Source: Novosphingobium sp. (GTDB lineage Bacteria; Pseudomonadota; Alphaproteobacteria; Sphingomonadales; Sphingomonadaceae). Taken from it: 9,287 nt of DNA. Position 1 is the stretch's first letter, and every line of letters begins with the position of its first letter. Of the stretch, positions 1-7,234 are shown piece by piece. The translations under genes and the position numbers were made by a program. The stretch lies in contig JAQVEQ010000114.1 in assembly GCA_028697875.1 (NCBI GenBank), positions 1 through 9,287 on the forward strand, given 5' to 3'. The notes below the pieces were generated by a model. That model was not told where the DNA came from and did not search any database. It worked only from the letters and a program-made list of their open reading frames with translations.

Positions 1-275
1 AATTCGCCCATGCGGTGCACGCGGCGGCCCCCGCCGACGGTTCGCAGACTGGCGATGCGCCGTCCCAGGGCAATCGCCGGGATGACGGCACGCAGAACTC
101 TACCGCGCGCGCGGGTGCCGATGCCCCGGCTTCCTCCGGCGCGGGCACGGGCACTGGCGGGGGCGGCACCGGCCGCCATCGCGACGGCCAGGACGGCCGG
201 CCCGAACGCATCCTGGCGCAGCCGCGCACCGCGGGCCGGGACGAAGGCAAGGCCATGGGCGGAATCTTCGCCTGA
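1..275 (+). CDS. fliK: Probable flagellar hook-length control protein FliK, C-terminal tail (partial)
   Basis: An open frame enters from the left edge (first full codon at 3) and stops at TGA 273-275, leaving about 90 visible residues. The visible part is low-complexity and hydrophilic, rich in Gly, Ala, Thr, Asp and Arg with a run of glycines (GTGGGGTG), and ends in AMGGIFA. FliK proteins usually end in a disordered tail after the conserved C-terminal domain that switches export specificity at FlhB; that domain is not in view. The name therefore rests mainly on position: fliK commonly lies directly before fliL, and fliL starts 33 bp downstream. Another protein encoded just before fliL cannot be excluded. 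No start codon is visible, because the gene is cut by the window edge. Confidence 0.55.
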   Translation, partial: FAHAVHAAAPADGSQTGDAPSQGNRRDDGTQNSTARAGADAPASSGAGTGTGGGGTGRHRDGQDGRPERILAQPRTAGRDEGKAMGGIFA

Positions 276-308
276 TAACGGACAACCAGAAACAGGGACT
301 ATCGAGCA

Positions 309-899
309 ATGAGCGGTGAAGCCAAAGATCAGGCCGAGGCAAAGACGAAAGGGAAAGGCGCGGCCGTCAAGGCGGCAATGGCGCTGGCCCTTGTCGGTGC
401 CGGCGGCGGGGGCGTTTACGGTCTCCTGCAGGCGGGCGTGCTTCCCGGCGGCGGGAAGGAAGCCAAGGAAGACCACACACCCAAGCTGATCCTGAAAGGC
501 GAGGAGGACCCCTATGCCCCGCCTGCGGCCGAAGGCGAGGGGAGCGAGGCGCCCGACGTTTCTGGCGAAGGCGGCAGCAAGTATCGCACGGCCTATTTCA
601 CCTTCTCGGACAACTTCACGTCCAATCTCAAGAATTCGACCGGCCTGATCCAGGTCAGCCTCGCTGCGTCCACCCATCGCGACGGCCGCGTGCTGATGTG
701 GCTCAAGAAGCACGAACTGGCGGTCCGCTCGCGCATCCTCATCGTCCTGGCCGACACGCCGGAAGAGGAACTGCTGACGCCCGAGGGCAAGGAACTCCTG
801 CAGAAGCGGATTACCGACGCGATCAATCAGGTCCTGATCGAGGCGGAAGGCTTCGGCGGGATCGATGCCGTCTATTTCCGGAGCCTGCTGGTCCAATGA
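309..899 (+). CDS. fliL: Flagellar basal body-associated protein FliL
   Basis: FliL is a single-pass inner-membrane protein that forms rings around the MotA/MotB stators and supports torque. The 196-residue product has a short Lys-rich cytoplasmic N-terminus (about 1-20), one Ala/Gly/Leu membrane segment (about 19-40), a charged Glu/Gly/Pro linker (about 46-90) and a periplasmic FliL domain (about 91-196). The periplasmic domain shows the usual pattern: a YFTFSDNFTSNL strand, a polar strand with LIQVSLAAST, then RSRILIVLADTPEEELLTPEGKELLQKRITDAIN and a C-terminal VYFRSLLVQ. Length is slightly above the usual 150-180 because of the linker. The ATG at 309 has only a weak upstream purine stretch. 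The stop overlaps the fliM start as ATGA (896-899), indicating translational coupling. Confidence 0.93.
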   Translation: MSGEAKDQAEAKTKGKGAAVKAAMALALVGAGGGGVYGLLQAGVLPGGGKEAKEDHTPKLILKGEEDPYAPPAAEGEGSEAPDVSGEGGSKYRTAYFTFSDNFTSNLKNSTGLIQVSLAASTHRDGRVLMWLKKHELAVRSRILIVLADTPEEELLTPEGKELLQKRITDAINQVLIEAEGFGGIDAVYFRSLLVQ

Positions 900-1813
900 A
901 ACCCGGAGGCCCCTTCGTAGCCGAGCGCGTCGCCGCGCAGCATTGCCCCGAGCTGTTGCAGGGCAAGCGGCAGGCGGCCAATCCGCTGAAGGAACTGGCG
1001 CGCCTTGGCGAAAGACTGCCGGAGCAGCTCGAACGCCAGCTGGCCGCGCTGTGTCCGGGCGCCAAGGTCGAAGTGCGGGCCGGCGAACCGGCGGAACTGC
1101 ACGCCAGTGCCGCGAACGACCGGCGGGCGGAGCCGGTCCTGAACAGCATGCTTGCCGTCGGACCCAAGGAAGTGATGATGATCGCTTCGGTCCCCCGGCG
1201 CGCGGTACTCGGCCTTGTCGACCTCGCCTTGGGCGGGACCGGCAAGGAATGGGACATGCCGGCGGGCAAGCTGCCCCTTTCGGCCCGGCTGATGTTCGGC
1301 CGTGTCGAAAAGATGCTGGCGGGCGTCCTCGCCGGTGCCATGGACCTGTCCGATCCGGAACTGGTCAAGCCCAAGAACGCGGGCGCCGCGCTCGAAGCGA
1401 ACACGCCGTTCGCCGGGTGCCGCCGCACCGTGCTGCCGGTCGAAGTGGCCATTGCCGGAACGGAAACCTGGGAACTCGTCTTCGTCTTCCCCGGCTCGAG
1501 CGTCGCGGCGCTGTTCGCGAACCAGGGCGAAGCCAAGGGCGCGGCGCCTGCGGCATCGCGTCCGGCGGAAGCCAGTCCGCAAACGGAACCCTTCGGCGGC
1601 ATCCCGCTCCCGCTCAAGGCGGTGCTGGTGGACATGGCTGTGCCGGTTTCGATGCTTTCCAGGCTCAAGCCGGGAATGGTCATCCCGGTGACAGTCGCAC
1701 GCAGCGTGCCGCTGATCGCGGGCGAACAGGCCGTTGCCCATGGTTCCGTCGGTGCGGTGGACGACCGCGCCGCGCTGCAACTCACTCGAATTACTGCAAT
1801 CAAGGAGAACTGA
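896..1813 (+). CDS. fliM: Flagellar motor switch protein FliM (divergent, lacks the usual N-terminal CheY-binding motif)
   Basis: FliM forms the middle of the cytoplasmic C-ring that sets rotation direction. The start chosen is the ATG overlapping the fliL stop. It gives 305 residues, whereas the frame extends further back only inside fliL. Residues about 85-200 fit the FliM middle (CheC-like) domain, with a GGTG loop at 113-116 and the helix SARLMFGRVEKMLAGVL. A Pro/Ala-rich linker (about 214-233) leads to a C-terminal SpoA domain (about 236-300) with PLPLKAVLVDMAVPVSML, LKPGMVIPV and ALQLTRI. The N-terminus (MKPGGPFVAERVAAQ) lacks the LSQxEIDALL-type peptide that binds phospho-CheY in typical FliM. 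Overall similarity to textbook FliM is low; identity rests on the two-domain layout and its place between fliL and fliN. Confidence 0.85.
   Translation: MKPGGPFVAERVAAQHCPELLQGKRQAANPLKELARLGERLPEQLERQLAALCPGAKVEVRAGEPAELHASAANDRRAEPVLNSMLAVGPKEVMMIASVPRRAVLGLVDLALGGTGKEWDMPAGKLPLSARLMFGRVEKMLAGVLAGAMDLSDPELVKPKNAGAALEANTPFAGCRRTVLPVEVAIAGTETWELVFVFPGSSVAALFANQGEAKGAAPAASRPAEASPQTEPFGGIPLPLKAVLVDMAVPVSMLSRLKPGMVIPVTVARSVPLIAGEQAVAHGSVGAVDDRAALQLTRITAIKEN
1802..1807 (+). promoter_or_regulatory. Shine-Dalgarno site deciding the GTG start of fliN
   Basis: AAGGAG lies seven bases before the GTG at 1815, inside the last codons of fliM. This spacing favours GTG 1815 as the fliN start over the upstream ATG at 1734, which would add a stretch with no resemblance to FliN. 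The following TTG codon at 1818 is a less likely alternative. Confidence 0.75.
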
Positions 1814-1814
1814 C

Positions 1815-2090
1815 GTGTTGAACGGCAACGATGGCTTTGCCCTGCTTCAGGATGTCGATGTGCGGCTTTCGGTCGAACTCGGCCGGGCCAGCATGAAGCT
1901 CAAGGATGTCCTTTCCCTCGCCGAAGACAGTGTCGTGATGCTCGACCGGCTGGTCGACGAACCGCTCGACGTCCTCGTCAACGGCAAGTTGATCGCCAAG
2001 GCCGAGATCGTGTCCGAAGGCGGACGCTTCGGCATGAAGATCGTCGAACTGGCCAACGGTGCCAAGGCTCCTGCCGGGGTGTCCGTCTGA
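1815..2090 (+). CDS. fliN: Flagellar motor switch protein FliN
   Basis: FliN forms the bottom of the C-ring with FliM and helps dock the FliH/FliI export ATPase. From the GTG start the product is 91 residues, short against about 137 in enterics but normal for forms that are essentially one SpoA domain. That domain spans residues about 12-82 and matches the family closely: DVDVRLSVELGRASMKLKDV, then LAEDSVVMLDRL, DEPLDVLVNGKLIAKAE and GGRFGMKIVEL. The gene starts one base after the fliM stop, and its own TGA overlaps the fliO ATG (TGATG at 2088-2092). An in-frame ATG 81 bp upstream was not used because its extra residues read through fliM sequence and look unrelated. Confidence 0.95.
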   Translation: MLNGNDGFALLQDVDVRLSVELGRASMKLKDVLSLAEDSVVMLDRLVDEPLDVLVNGKLIAKAEIVSEGGRFGMKIVELANGAKAPAGVSV

Positions 2091-2371
2091 TGGTCTGGTA
2101 CATCGTCAAGCTGCTGGTCCTGCTGCCGCTGATCGGGGCCCTCATCTGGGGAAGCCTCAAGCTCGCGCAGAAGATGCAGTCGCGGTTCGGCGCAGCGCAG
2201 GATGGGGCCAAGGCCGTACGGGTCGTGGAGACCACGATGCTGTCCCCCACACTGAAGCTGGCGGTGCTGGAATTCCATGGCCGCGAGATCCTGGTTTCCG
2301 TCTCGCGTCAGGGCCTTTCGCGCCTGGCCGAAGCGCCCGCGCGCACGGCTTTCGACGGGGTGCGGCCATGA
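2090..2371 (+). CDS. fliO: Flagellar biosynthesis protein FliO
   Basis: FliO is a small membrane protein that helps the FliP ring assemble in the flagellar export gate. The 93-residue product has one membrane segment near the N-terminus (about residues 4-22, IVKLLVLLPLIGALIWGSL). A cytoplasmic domain follows, with the FliO pattern VRVVETTMLSPTLKLAVLEF, then GREILVSVSRQGLSRL. It fits the usual FliO size and its usual place between fliN and fliP. Both ends overlap neighbours: TGATG with fliN and ATGA with fliP (2368-2371), so translation is probably coupled on both sides. Confidence 0.92.
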   Translation: MVWYIVKLLVLLPLIGALIWGSLKLAQKMQSRFGAAQDGAKAVRVVETTMLSPTLKLAVLEFHGREILVSVSRQGLSRLAEAPARTAFDGVRP

Positions 2372-3141
2372 AGCGTCTCGCTGCCCTGCTGGCGGCAGTG
2401 CTGCTGGCGCTGCCCGTGGCAGCTTTCGCGCAGGCCGCGATCCCGGATGCGCCCAGTGCGATTCCGGGGGCGCTCGACCGGGCGTTCCAGAACATCGGCG
2501 GCGGGCAGGGTGCCGGCCTGAGCATGTCGCTGCAACTGCTCCTCATCATGGGGCTGCTCACCATCCTGCCGGGCCTGCTGCTCATGATGACCAGCTTCAC
2601 CCGCATCCTGGTGGTCCTTTCCATTCTCCGCCATGCGCTGGGCCTGCAGCAATCGCCGCCCAACCAGGTGCTGATCGGCTTGTCGCTGTTCCTGTCGCTG
2701 TTCGTCATGGCGCCTACGCTGGAACAAGTGAACGCCAAGGCGATCGCGCCCTATGCCGCCGGGACGGTAAATGCCGAGCAGGCGATCGAAGTGGCAGGCG
2801 GCGAGATGCACGGCTTCATGATTCGCCAGACGCGCAAGCAGGACCTCGCGATGTTCGCCGAAATGGCCAATGCACCCAAGTTCGCGTCGCCGCAGGAGGT
2901 GCCGTTCTCCATCCTCCTGCCGGCCTTCGCGACCAGTGAGCTGAAGACCGCGTTCCAGATCGGTTTCATGCTGTTCCTGCCGTTCCTGGTGATCGACCTC
3001 GTCGTCGCCAGCGTGCTCATGTCGCTCGGCATGATGATGATGTCTCCGACCATCATCTCGCTTCCGTTCAAGCTCTTGCTTTTCGTCCTCGTCGACGGCT
3101 GGGCCCTGCTGATGGGCTCGCTGGCGGCCAGCTTCGGATAG
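2368..3141 (+). CDS. fliP: Flagellar type III export gate protein FliP
   Basis: FliP forms, with FliQ and FliR, the membrane pore complex through which rod, hook and filament subunits are exported. The 257-residue product begins with a cleavable-looking signal peptide (MKRLAALLAAVLLALPVAAFA, likely cut after residue 21), as is usual in FliP. Family signatures follow: TSFTRILVVLSILRHALGLQ (about 75-94), SPPNQVLIGLSLFLSLFVMAP, a periplasmic stretch (about 107-180), then FLPFLVIDLVVASVLMSLGM and ISLPFKLLLFVLVDGW near the C-terminus. Four membrane segments are apparent after the signal. The ATG at 2368 is chosen because it gives the signal peptide and overlaps the fliO stop; the frame is open further upstream but reads across fliO. 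Confidence 0.97.
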   Translation: MKRLAALLAAVLLALPVAAFAQAAIPDAPSAIPGALDRAFQNIGGGQGAGLSMSLQLLLIMGLLTILPGLLLMMTSFTRILVVLSILRHALGLQQSPPNQVLIGLSLFLSLFVMAPTLEQVNAKAIAPYAAGTVNAEQAIEVAGGEMHGFMIRQTRKQDLAMFAEMANAPKFASPQEVPFSILLPAFATSELKTAFQIGFMLFLPFLVIDLVVASVLMSLGMMMMSPTIISLPFKLLLFVLVDGWALLMGSLAASFG

Positions 3142-3146
3142 GTCCC

Positions 3147-3419
3147 ATGGACGAACTTTCCCTGCTTCTTTCGCTTGCCGACCGGATGCTGTGGGTGACC
3201 GCGCTGGTCGCGGCGCCGGTGCTGCTTTCCAGCCTTGCCGTCGGCGTGGTCATCGGCATCATCCAGGCGGCGACCTCGGTGAACGAGCAAACGCTGACTT
3301 TCGTGCCCAAGCTCGCGGTGATCGCGCTGGTGCTGGTAGTCTTCGGGGCATCCATGATGGCGCTGGTAGGGGACTTCGCCCAGGACATCTTCGCCGAGAT
3401 CGCCCGGATCGGGAAATGA
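3147..3419 (+). CDS. fliQ: Flagellar type III export gate protein FliQ
   Basis: FliQ packs around the FliP/FliR helical assembly in the export gate. The 90-residue product has the normal length and two hydrophobic hairpin helices (about 15-38 and 54-76). These flank the conserved polar loop QAATSVNEQTLTFVPK (residues 40-55), which is diagnostic for FliQ and its virulence-secretion homologues. It starts five bases after the fliP stop, the only gap among fliO-P-Q-R-flhB that is not an overlap. It ends in an ATGA overlap with fliR. Confidence 0.97.
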   Translation: MDELSLLLSLADRMLWVTALVAAPVLLSSLAVGVVIGIIQAATSVNEQTLTFVPKLAVIALVLVVFGASMMALVGDFAQDIFAEIARIGK

Positions 3420-4198
3420 TCGGTATCGATTTCGGATTCGGCACCGTCGAGGGCGAGTTGTGGCGGCTGCTGTTCGCCATGACCCGCATTGGCGCCGCCC
3501 TGCTGGCGGCGCCCTTCTTCGGGGCCGCCGGTGTCCCGATGCAATTGCGTGTCGGGCTGGCCGGGGCTATCGCCGTGATGGTCTGTGCCTGGACCCCGCT
3601 GCAGGCCCCTGCCGCCATCCTCTCGCTCCAGGGCCTGCTGATCGTGGCCGGGGAAGTGCTGGTCGGCCTGGCGCTGGGTTTCGTGCTGCAAGTCGTCTTC
3701 GCCGCGCCGGTAATCGCGGCCGAAACGATCAGCGGCACCATGGGCATGAGCATGGCCGTGGCCGCCGACCCCGCAAGTGGCGAGCAGTCGACCGCGCTTG
3801 GCCAGTATTTTTCCGTCGTCCTGGCGCTGATCTTCCTGACGCTCGGCGCGCACCTTCATTTCCTGTCGCTGGTGATCGAAAGCTACAAGGTCTTCCCGCC
3901 GGGCGAGACGTGGCTGGGCGCGGAAAAGCTGCATGACGTCGCGGCCTTCGGCGGCGAGATGTTCGTTACGGCCGTGGTCATTGCCTTGCCGGTTACGTTG
4001 ATCCTGCTGATCGTCCAGCTGGTGACCGGCGTGCTGAGCCGTTCCGCTCCGTCGCTCAACCTCTTCGCTCTCGGCCTGCCTGCCGGCGTGCTGGCGGGGA
4101 TTGCGGCGCTGATCGCGGCTTCGCCCCTGCTTGCGAGTCAGCTGATCGAACTGAGCCATACGGCCGTGGAAGACAGCGCGAGCGTGCTGGTTCGATGA
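3416..4198 (+). CDS. fliR: Flagellar type III export gate protein FliR
   Basis: FliR completes the FliP5-FliQ4-FliR1 export gate and contacts FlhB. The 260-residue product is of normal length and mostly membrane-embedded, with about six hydrophobic segments. Family landmarks include the N-terminal RIGAALLAAPFFGAAGVP, the polar loop ADPASGEQSTALGQYF (about 107-122) and the C-terminal NLFALGLPAGVLAGIAAL. The start at 3416 sits in the ATGA overlap with fliQ and gives a complete FliR N-terminus. The stop overlaps flhB in the same way. Confidence 0.96.
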   Translation: MIGIDFGFGTVEGELWRLLFAMTRIGAALLAAPFFGAAGVPMQLRVGLAGAIAVMVCAWTPLQAPAAILSLQGLLIVAGEVLVGLALGFVLQVVFAAPVIAAETISGTMGMSMAVAADPASGEQSTALGQYFSVVLALIFLTLGAHLHFLSLVIESYKVFPPGETWLGAEKLHDVAAFGGEMFVTAVVIALPVTLILLIVQLVTGVLSRSAPSLNLFALGLPAGVLAGIAALIAASPLLASQLIELSHTAVEDSASVLVR

Positions 4199-5331
4199 GC
4201 GACAGCGGCGAAAAGACTTTTGCGCCAACCGAGAAGCGGCGCCGCGACGCTGCCCGCAAGGGCGACGTCCTGCGCTCACGCGAGCTGGCGACGGTCGTGG
4301 CGGTGCTGGTCGGGACGGCGTGGCTCAAGTTCCAAGGGCCGGTGCTGCTGTCCGGCCTCGAAGACGTGCTCCGCCTCGGCCTGACCTGGGACCGGGCGAT
4401 GCTGGAAGACTTCACGCCTTCGCGGATCGTGTTTCCGGTCCTCAAGGCGGTCCTGCTGCCGGTCTTGACCCTGGCAGGCGCAGTCATGGTGGCGACGGTC
4501 ATTTCCCAGCTTGCCTTTGCCGATGGCCGGTTCAATGGCAGTAATATCGTGCCCAAGGGATCGCGGCTCAATCCGCTGTCGGGGCTCAAGCGCATGTTCG
4601 GGCCGACCGGCTGGATCGAAATGGCCAAGGGCATCGCGAAAGTCGGTCTCCTTGGGGCGATTGCCTATGGCTGGGCGCATTCGCAATTCGATGCGCTGGC
4701 AGGCATGGCCCATACCGAACTATCGGCGCAGCTGATCCTCGCATGGGATGCGATCATTTCCCTGCTGTTCGCCTTGACCGGCGGGCTTCTGGTCATCGCG
4801 CTGATCGACCTGCCGGTCCAGGTGGTGCGGCGTCTCAACCGCCTGAAGATGAGCCATCAGGACATGCGCGACGAGCACAAGGAGGCCGAAGGGGCGCCCG
4901 AAAAGAAGGCCGCCCAGCGCCAGCGCCAGCGCGAACTGGCAATGGGCGGTATCCAGTCGGCCATGCGCGAGGCGCAATTCGTCCTGACCAACCCCACCCG
5001 CTTTTCAGTGGCGCTGGCCTACGACCCGAACAAGGCATCGGCCCCGATCGTGCTGGCCAAGGGCAGGGGCGAAAAAGCCCAGGCGATCCGCGAGCTGGCC
5101 GCCGAACTGAATGTCCCGATGCTCGAATATCCCGCGCTGGCCCGCTCGATCTATTTCACCACGCGCGAACGGCAGGTCATTCGCGAGGAATTGTACGCAG
5201 CGGTTGCCAGTGTCCTGGCCTTCGTCTTCTCACTCAAGCGCGGCGAACGCCCGGCGCGCCCGTCCATCCACGTTCCGATCGAAATGCGTTTCGACGCAAG
5301 CGGCCGCCCCGATCCGCGGGCCGGCACTTAA
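4195..5331 (+). CDS. flhB: Flagellar export switch protein FlhB (NPTR autocleavage site variant)
   Basis: FlhB sits at the export gate and switches substrate class from rod/hook to filament proteins after self-cleavage and a signal from FliK. The 378-residue product has the signature N-terminus EKTFAPTEKRRRDAARKGDV and RSREL. About four membrane segments follow (roughly 32-52, 79-107, 146-162, 178-206), with the LNPLSGLKRMFG motif near 125-136 and a charged linker. The cytoplasmic domain carries N266-P267-T268-R269, where the family consensus is NPTH. Cleavage normally falls between Asn and Pro; both are kept here. The rest of the domain is standard (AYDPNKASAPIVLAKG, EYPALARSIYFT, EELYAAVASVLAFVF). 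It ends in a hydrophilic tail of about 30 residues. The start overlaps fliR by ATGA. Confidence 0.96.
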   Translation: MSDSGEKTFAPTEKRRRDAARKGDVLRSRELATVVAVLVGTAWLKFQGPVLLSGLEDVLRLGLTWDRAMLEDFTPSRIVFPVLKAVLLPVLTLAGAVMVATVISQLAFADGRFNGSNIVPKGSRLNPLSGLKRMFGPTGWIEMAKGIAKVGLLGAIAYGWAHSQFDALAGMAHTELSAQLILAWDAIISLLFALTGGLLVIALIDLPVQVVRRLNRLKMSHQDMRDEHKEAEGAPEKKAAQRQRQRELAMGGIQSAMREAQFVLTNPTRFSVALAYDPNKASAPIVLAKGRGEKAQAIRELAAELNVPMLEYPALARSIYFTTRERQVIREELYAAVASVLAFVFSLKRGERPARPSIHVPIEMRFDASGRPDPRAGT

Positions 5332-5361
5332 ACTCGCGGGCAAACGGCCGTTCTGGATAGC

Positions 5362-6783
5362 ATGACTTCGGCAACATCCTCGATCATCTCGGCGCTTGGC
5401 GCGGGCAGCGGAGTCGATATGGCGGCGCTCGCCAGCAGCCTGGCCGAAGCCCAGTATGCGACGCGCCTCGAACAGTTGAGCGCCAAGAGCGAAGCCCTCG
5501 ATGCCAAGATTTCCACGGCGTCGTCGCTCAAGAACCAGATAACCCAGCTTGCCAGTGCGCTGGGTGAGCGCGTGCGCACCGGCGATCTTGCCCCGGTATC
5601 CAGCATCAGCAACGCTTCGGTCGCCTCGGTTGCGCGCTCCACGGCGTCGAGCCCGGCGGGAGACTACTCGCTGGAAATCTTCTCGCTCGCCTCCGCGCAG
5701 ACCCTTGCCGGCCCTGCCTATGCGGCTTCGACCAGCGCGGTCGGATCGGGCACTCTGACTCTGCGCTTCGGCGCGGTTTTGTCGGGGAGCTTCACTGCCG
5801 ATGCCGGACGCGATGCAGTGGAAATCGAAATTCCCAGCGGAGCGACACTGGCCGATGTCGCCCGCTCCATCAACGCCGCCGGCGCGGGCGTGACTGCCTA
5901 TGTCGCCAATGGGGCGGACGGAGCCCGGCTGGTTCTCAAGGGGGAAGAGGGGGCGGCCAACGGCTTCGTGCTGGAAGCGAGTGAAACACCCGGGGATGAA
6001 GGGTTGGCGGCGCTGGCCTGGGAACCGGTCAGCGGCGACCCGGCGCAACTGCTCGTGACTTCGGCGGATGCGCAGTTCGAGCTCGACGGTATCGCGATGA
6101 CCAGCGCGAGCAACAAGGCGGGCGAAGTGGCCCCCGGCATTTCGCTGACGCTGACAGGCACCAATGCGGGCAATCCCGCCACGATCCAGTTCAGCGATTC
6201 CGCCGACGCCATCGCGACCTTGATGGAAGATCTGACTTCGGCTCTCAACGAGATCGTCGCGGCTCTTAACGAGGCAACCGATCCGCAAACGGGCGACCTT
6301 GCCCGCGACGACGGCGCACGTGCCTTGGGCCGCCAGCTTTCCAGCCTCGGCAGTACGGTTATCATGCCCAACGCGGCCGATGGGGAGCCCAGGACTCTGG
6401 CCGAACTCGGGCTTGCGATCGGGCGGGACGGCACGTTCAGTTTCAACGAAAGCACGTTGCAGTCCGCGATGGCGCGCGATCCGGAAGCGGTCGCGGCGAT
6501 GTTCACGAACGGGCTCTACGGCGTCTATTCCACGATCGACAAGATCTCCCGCAATGCGTCGACCACGGGTAGTCCCGGCTCCCTCGCCGGTTCCGTGAGC
6601 CGTTACACCACGCAGCAATCCCAGGTGAGCGAACAGAACACCAAGGTCGCGGACCAGCAGGAAGCCCTGCGCGCGCGCCTCACCACCCAGTTCACGGCGG
6701 CGGACACGCGCATCAACGCTTTCCAGTCCACCCTTTCCTTCCTCGAGGCGCAAATCGCGCAGTGGAACAAGAGCGATAATTAG
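5362..6783 (+). CDS. fliD: Flagellar filament capping protein FliD (HAP2)
   Basis: FliD forms the cap at the filament tip that guides flagellin folding. The 473-residue product has a FliD_N region with GAGSGVDMAALASSLAEAQ (about 13-31) and a helical, coiled-coil-prone stretch to about residue 70. Ser/Thr/Ala-rich central domains follow. The FliD_C region has RDDGARALGRQLSSL, then LAELGLAIGRDGTFSFNEST starting at residue 346 and RDPEAVAAMFTNGL. The C-terminal coil ends with RLTTQFTAADTRINAFQSTLSFLEAQIAQW, the usual FliD ending. The length is typical. It lies 30 bp after flhB; no strong promoter or Shine-Dalgarno is visible in that gap, so it may be read from the upstream operon. fliS follows after one base. 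Confidence 0.95.
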   Translation: MTSATSSIISALGAGSGVDMAALASSLAEAQYATRLEQLSAKSEALDAKISTASSLKNQITQLASALGERVRTGDLAPVSSISNASVASVARSTASSPAGDYSLEIFSLASAQTLAGPAYAASTSAVGSGTLTLRFGAVLSGSFTADAGRDAVEIEIPSGATLADVARSINAAGAGVTAYVANGADGARLVLKGEEGAANGFVLEASETPGDEGLAALAWEPVSGDPAQLLVTSADAQFELDGIAMTSASNKAGEVAPGISLTLTGTNAGNPATIQFSDSADAIATLMEDLTSALNEIVAALNEATDPQTGDLARDDGARALGRQLSSLGSTVIMPNAADGEPRTLAELGLAIGRDGTFSFNESTLQSAMARDPEAVAAMFTNGLYGVYSTIDKISRNASTTGSPGSLAGSVSRYTTQQSQVSEQNTKVADQQEALRARLTTQFTAADTRINAFQSTLSFLEAQIAQWNKSDN

Positions 6784-6784
6784 G

Positions 6785-7162
6785 ATGTTGGCGCAAACTG
6801 ATCCCTATGATGCCTACCAGCGCGTGGAATTCGATGCGCGTGTGAAAGGCGCGACATCGTCGGAGCTGGTTCATGTCTGCTACGACCAGCTCATTCTGGC
6901 GCTCAGCACGGCATTGGTCGCCAGCGAGCGCAGGGACGCCCGGCTCAAGAGCCGGTCCCTGACGCGGGCGCTCACGGCCTTGATGGCGCTTCAGCTGGGG
7001 GTCGACCAAGGACACGAGATGGCCGCGGTGCTGACGGATTTCTATGGCGCTGCCCGCAAGTCGATCCTGGCAAGTTCGCTCGAATTCGATGCCGAATGCC
7101 TGCGCGTCATGCGTGACGATTTCTGGGAAATACGCGACGCCATGCTGCATTCGGGCGGCTGA
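6785..7162 (+). CDS. fliS: Flagellar export chaperone FliS
   Basis: FliS is a cytosolic helical-bundle chaperone that binds the C-terminus of flagellin and prevents early polymerisation. The 125-residue product has the normal length and the family opening DPYDAYQRVEFDARVKGATS (residues 6-25). Next come ELVHVCYDQLILAL, an amphipathic helix through the Arg-rich RDARLKSRSLTRALTALMAL, and two further helices. It starts one base after the fliD stop, the usual fliD-fliS pairing. No flagellin gene is in the window. The C-terminus is slightly divergent, but no motif is missing that would argue against the call. Confidence 0.9.
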   Translation: MLAQTDPYDAYQRVEFDARVKGATSSELVHVCYDQLILALSTALVASERRDARLKSRSLTRALTALMALQLGVDQGHEMAAVLTDFYGAARKSILASSLEFDAECLRVMRDDFWEIRDAMLHSGG

Positions 7163-7234
7163 CCGGAGCACTTCCGCATGGCCGCCGGGAAAATGCGAAT
7201 GGCCCGGCTTTCCCGCAGCCGCGAGCCATCTGCA

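Noticed and set aside
698..895. Upstream extension of fliM to an ATG at 698
   Set aside because: It would read through 200 bp of fliL in another frame and adds no FliM-like sequence; the ATGA-coupled ATG at 896 is the natural start.
823..1828. Long open frames of more than 300 codons on the minus strand and in a second plus frame across fliM
   Set aside because: They are composition-driven shadows of fliM in GC-rich DNA; the translations are Arg/Ser/Pro-rich and show no family features.
3068..4279. 403-codon minus-strand open frame opposite fliQ and fliR
   Set aside because: It is a shadow of two clearly recognised membrane proteins; its His/Gln/Arg-rich translation is typical of antisense frames.
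5329..5354. Sigma-28-like pattern at the flhB/fliD junction (TAAA at 5329-5332, GCCG at 5347-5350)
   Set aside because: Spacing is 14 instead of about 15, the -10 half matches only GCCG of GCCGATAA, and the predicted start would fall almost on the fliD ATG.
5230..6753. 507-codon minus-strand open frame opposite fliD
   Set aside because: It is antisense to a clear FliD, its translation is dominated by Arg/Gly repeats, and no plausible start signal was seen.
7184..7214. Possible terminator after fliS: GCCGGG (7184-7189) pairing with CCCGGC (7203-7208), or CGGGAAA with TTTCCCG
   Set aside because: The stems are short (6-7 bp) with loops of 13-16 bases, they exclude one another, and only three T follow; not enough for an intrinsic terminator call.
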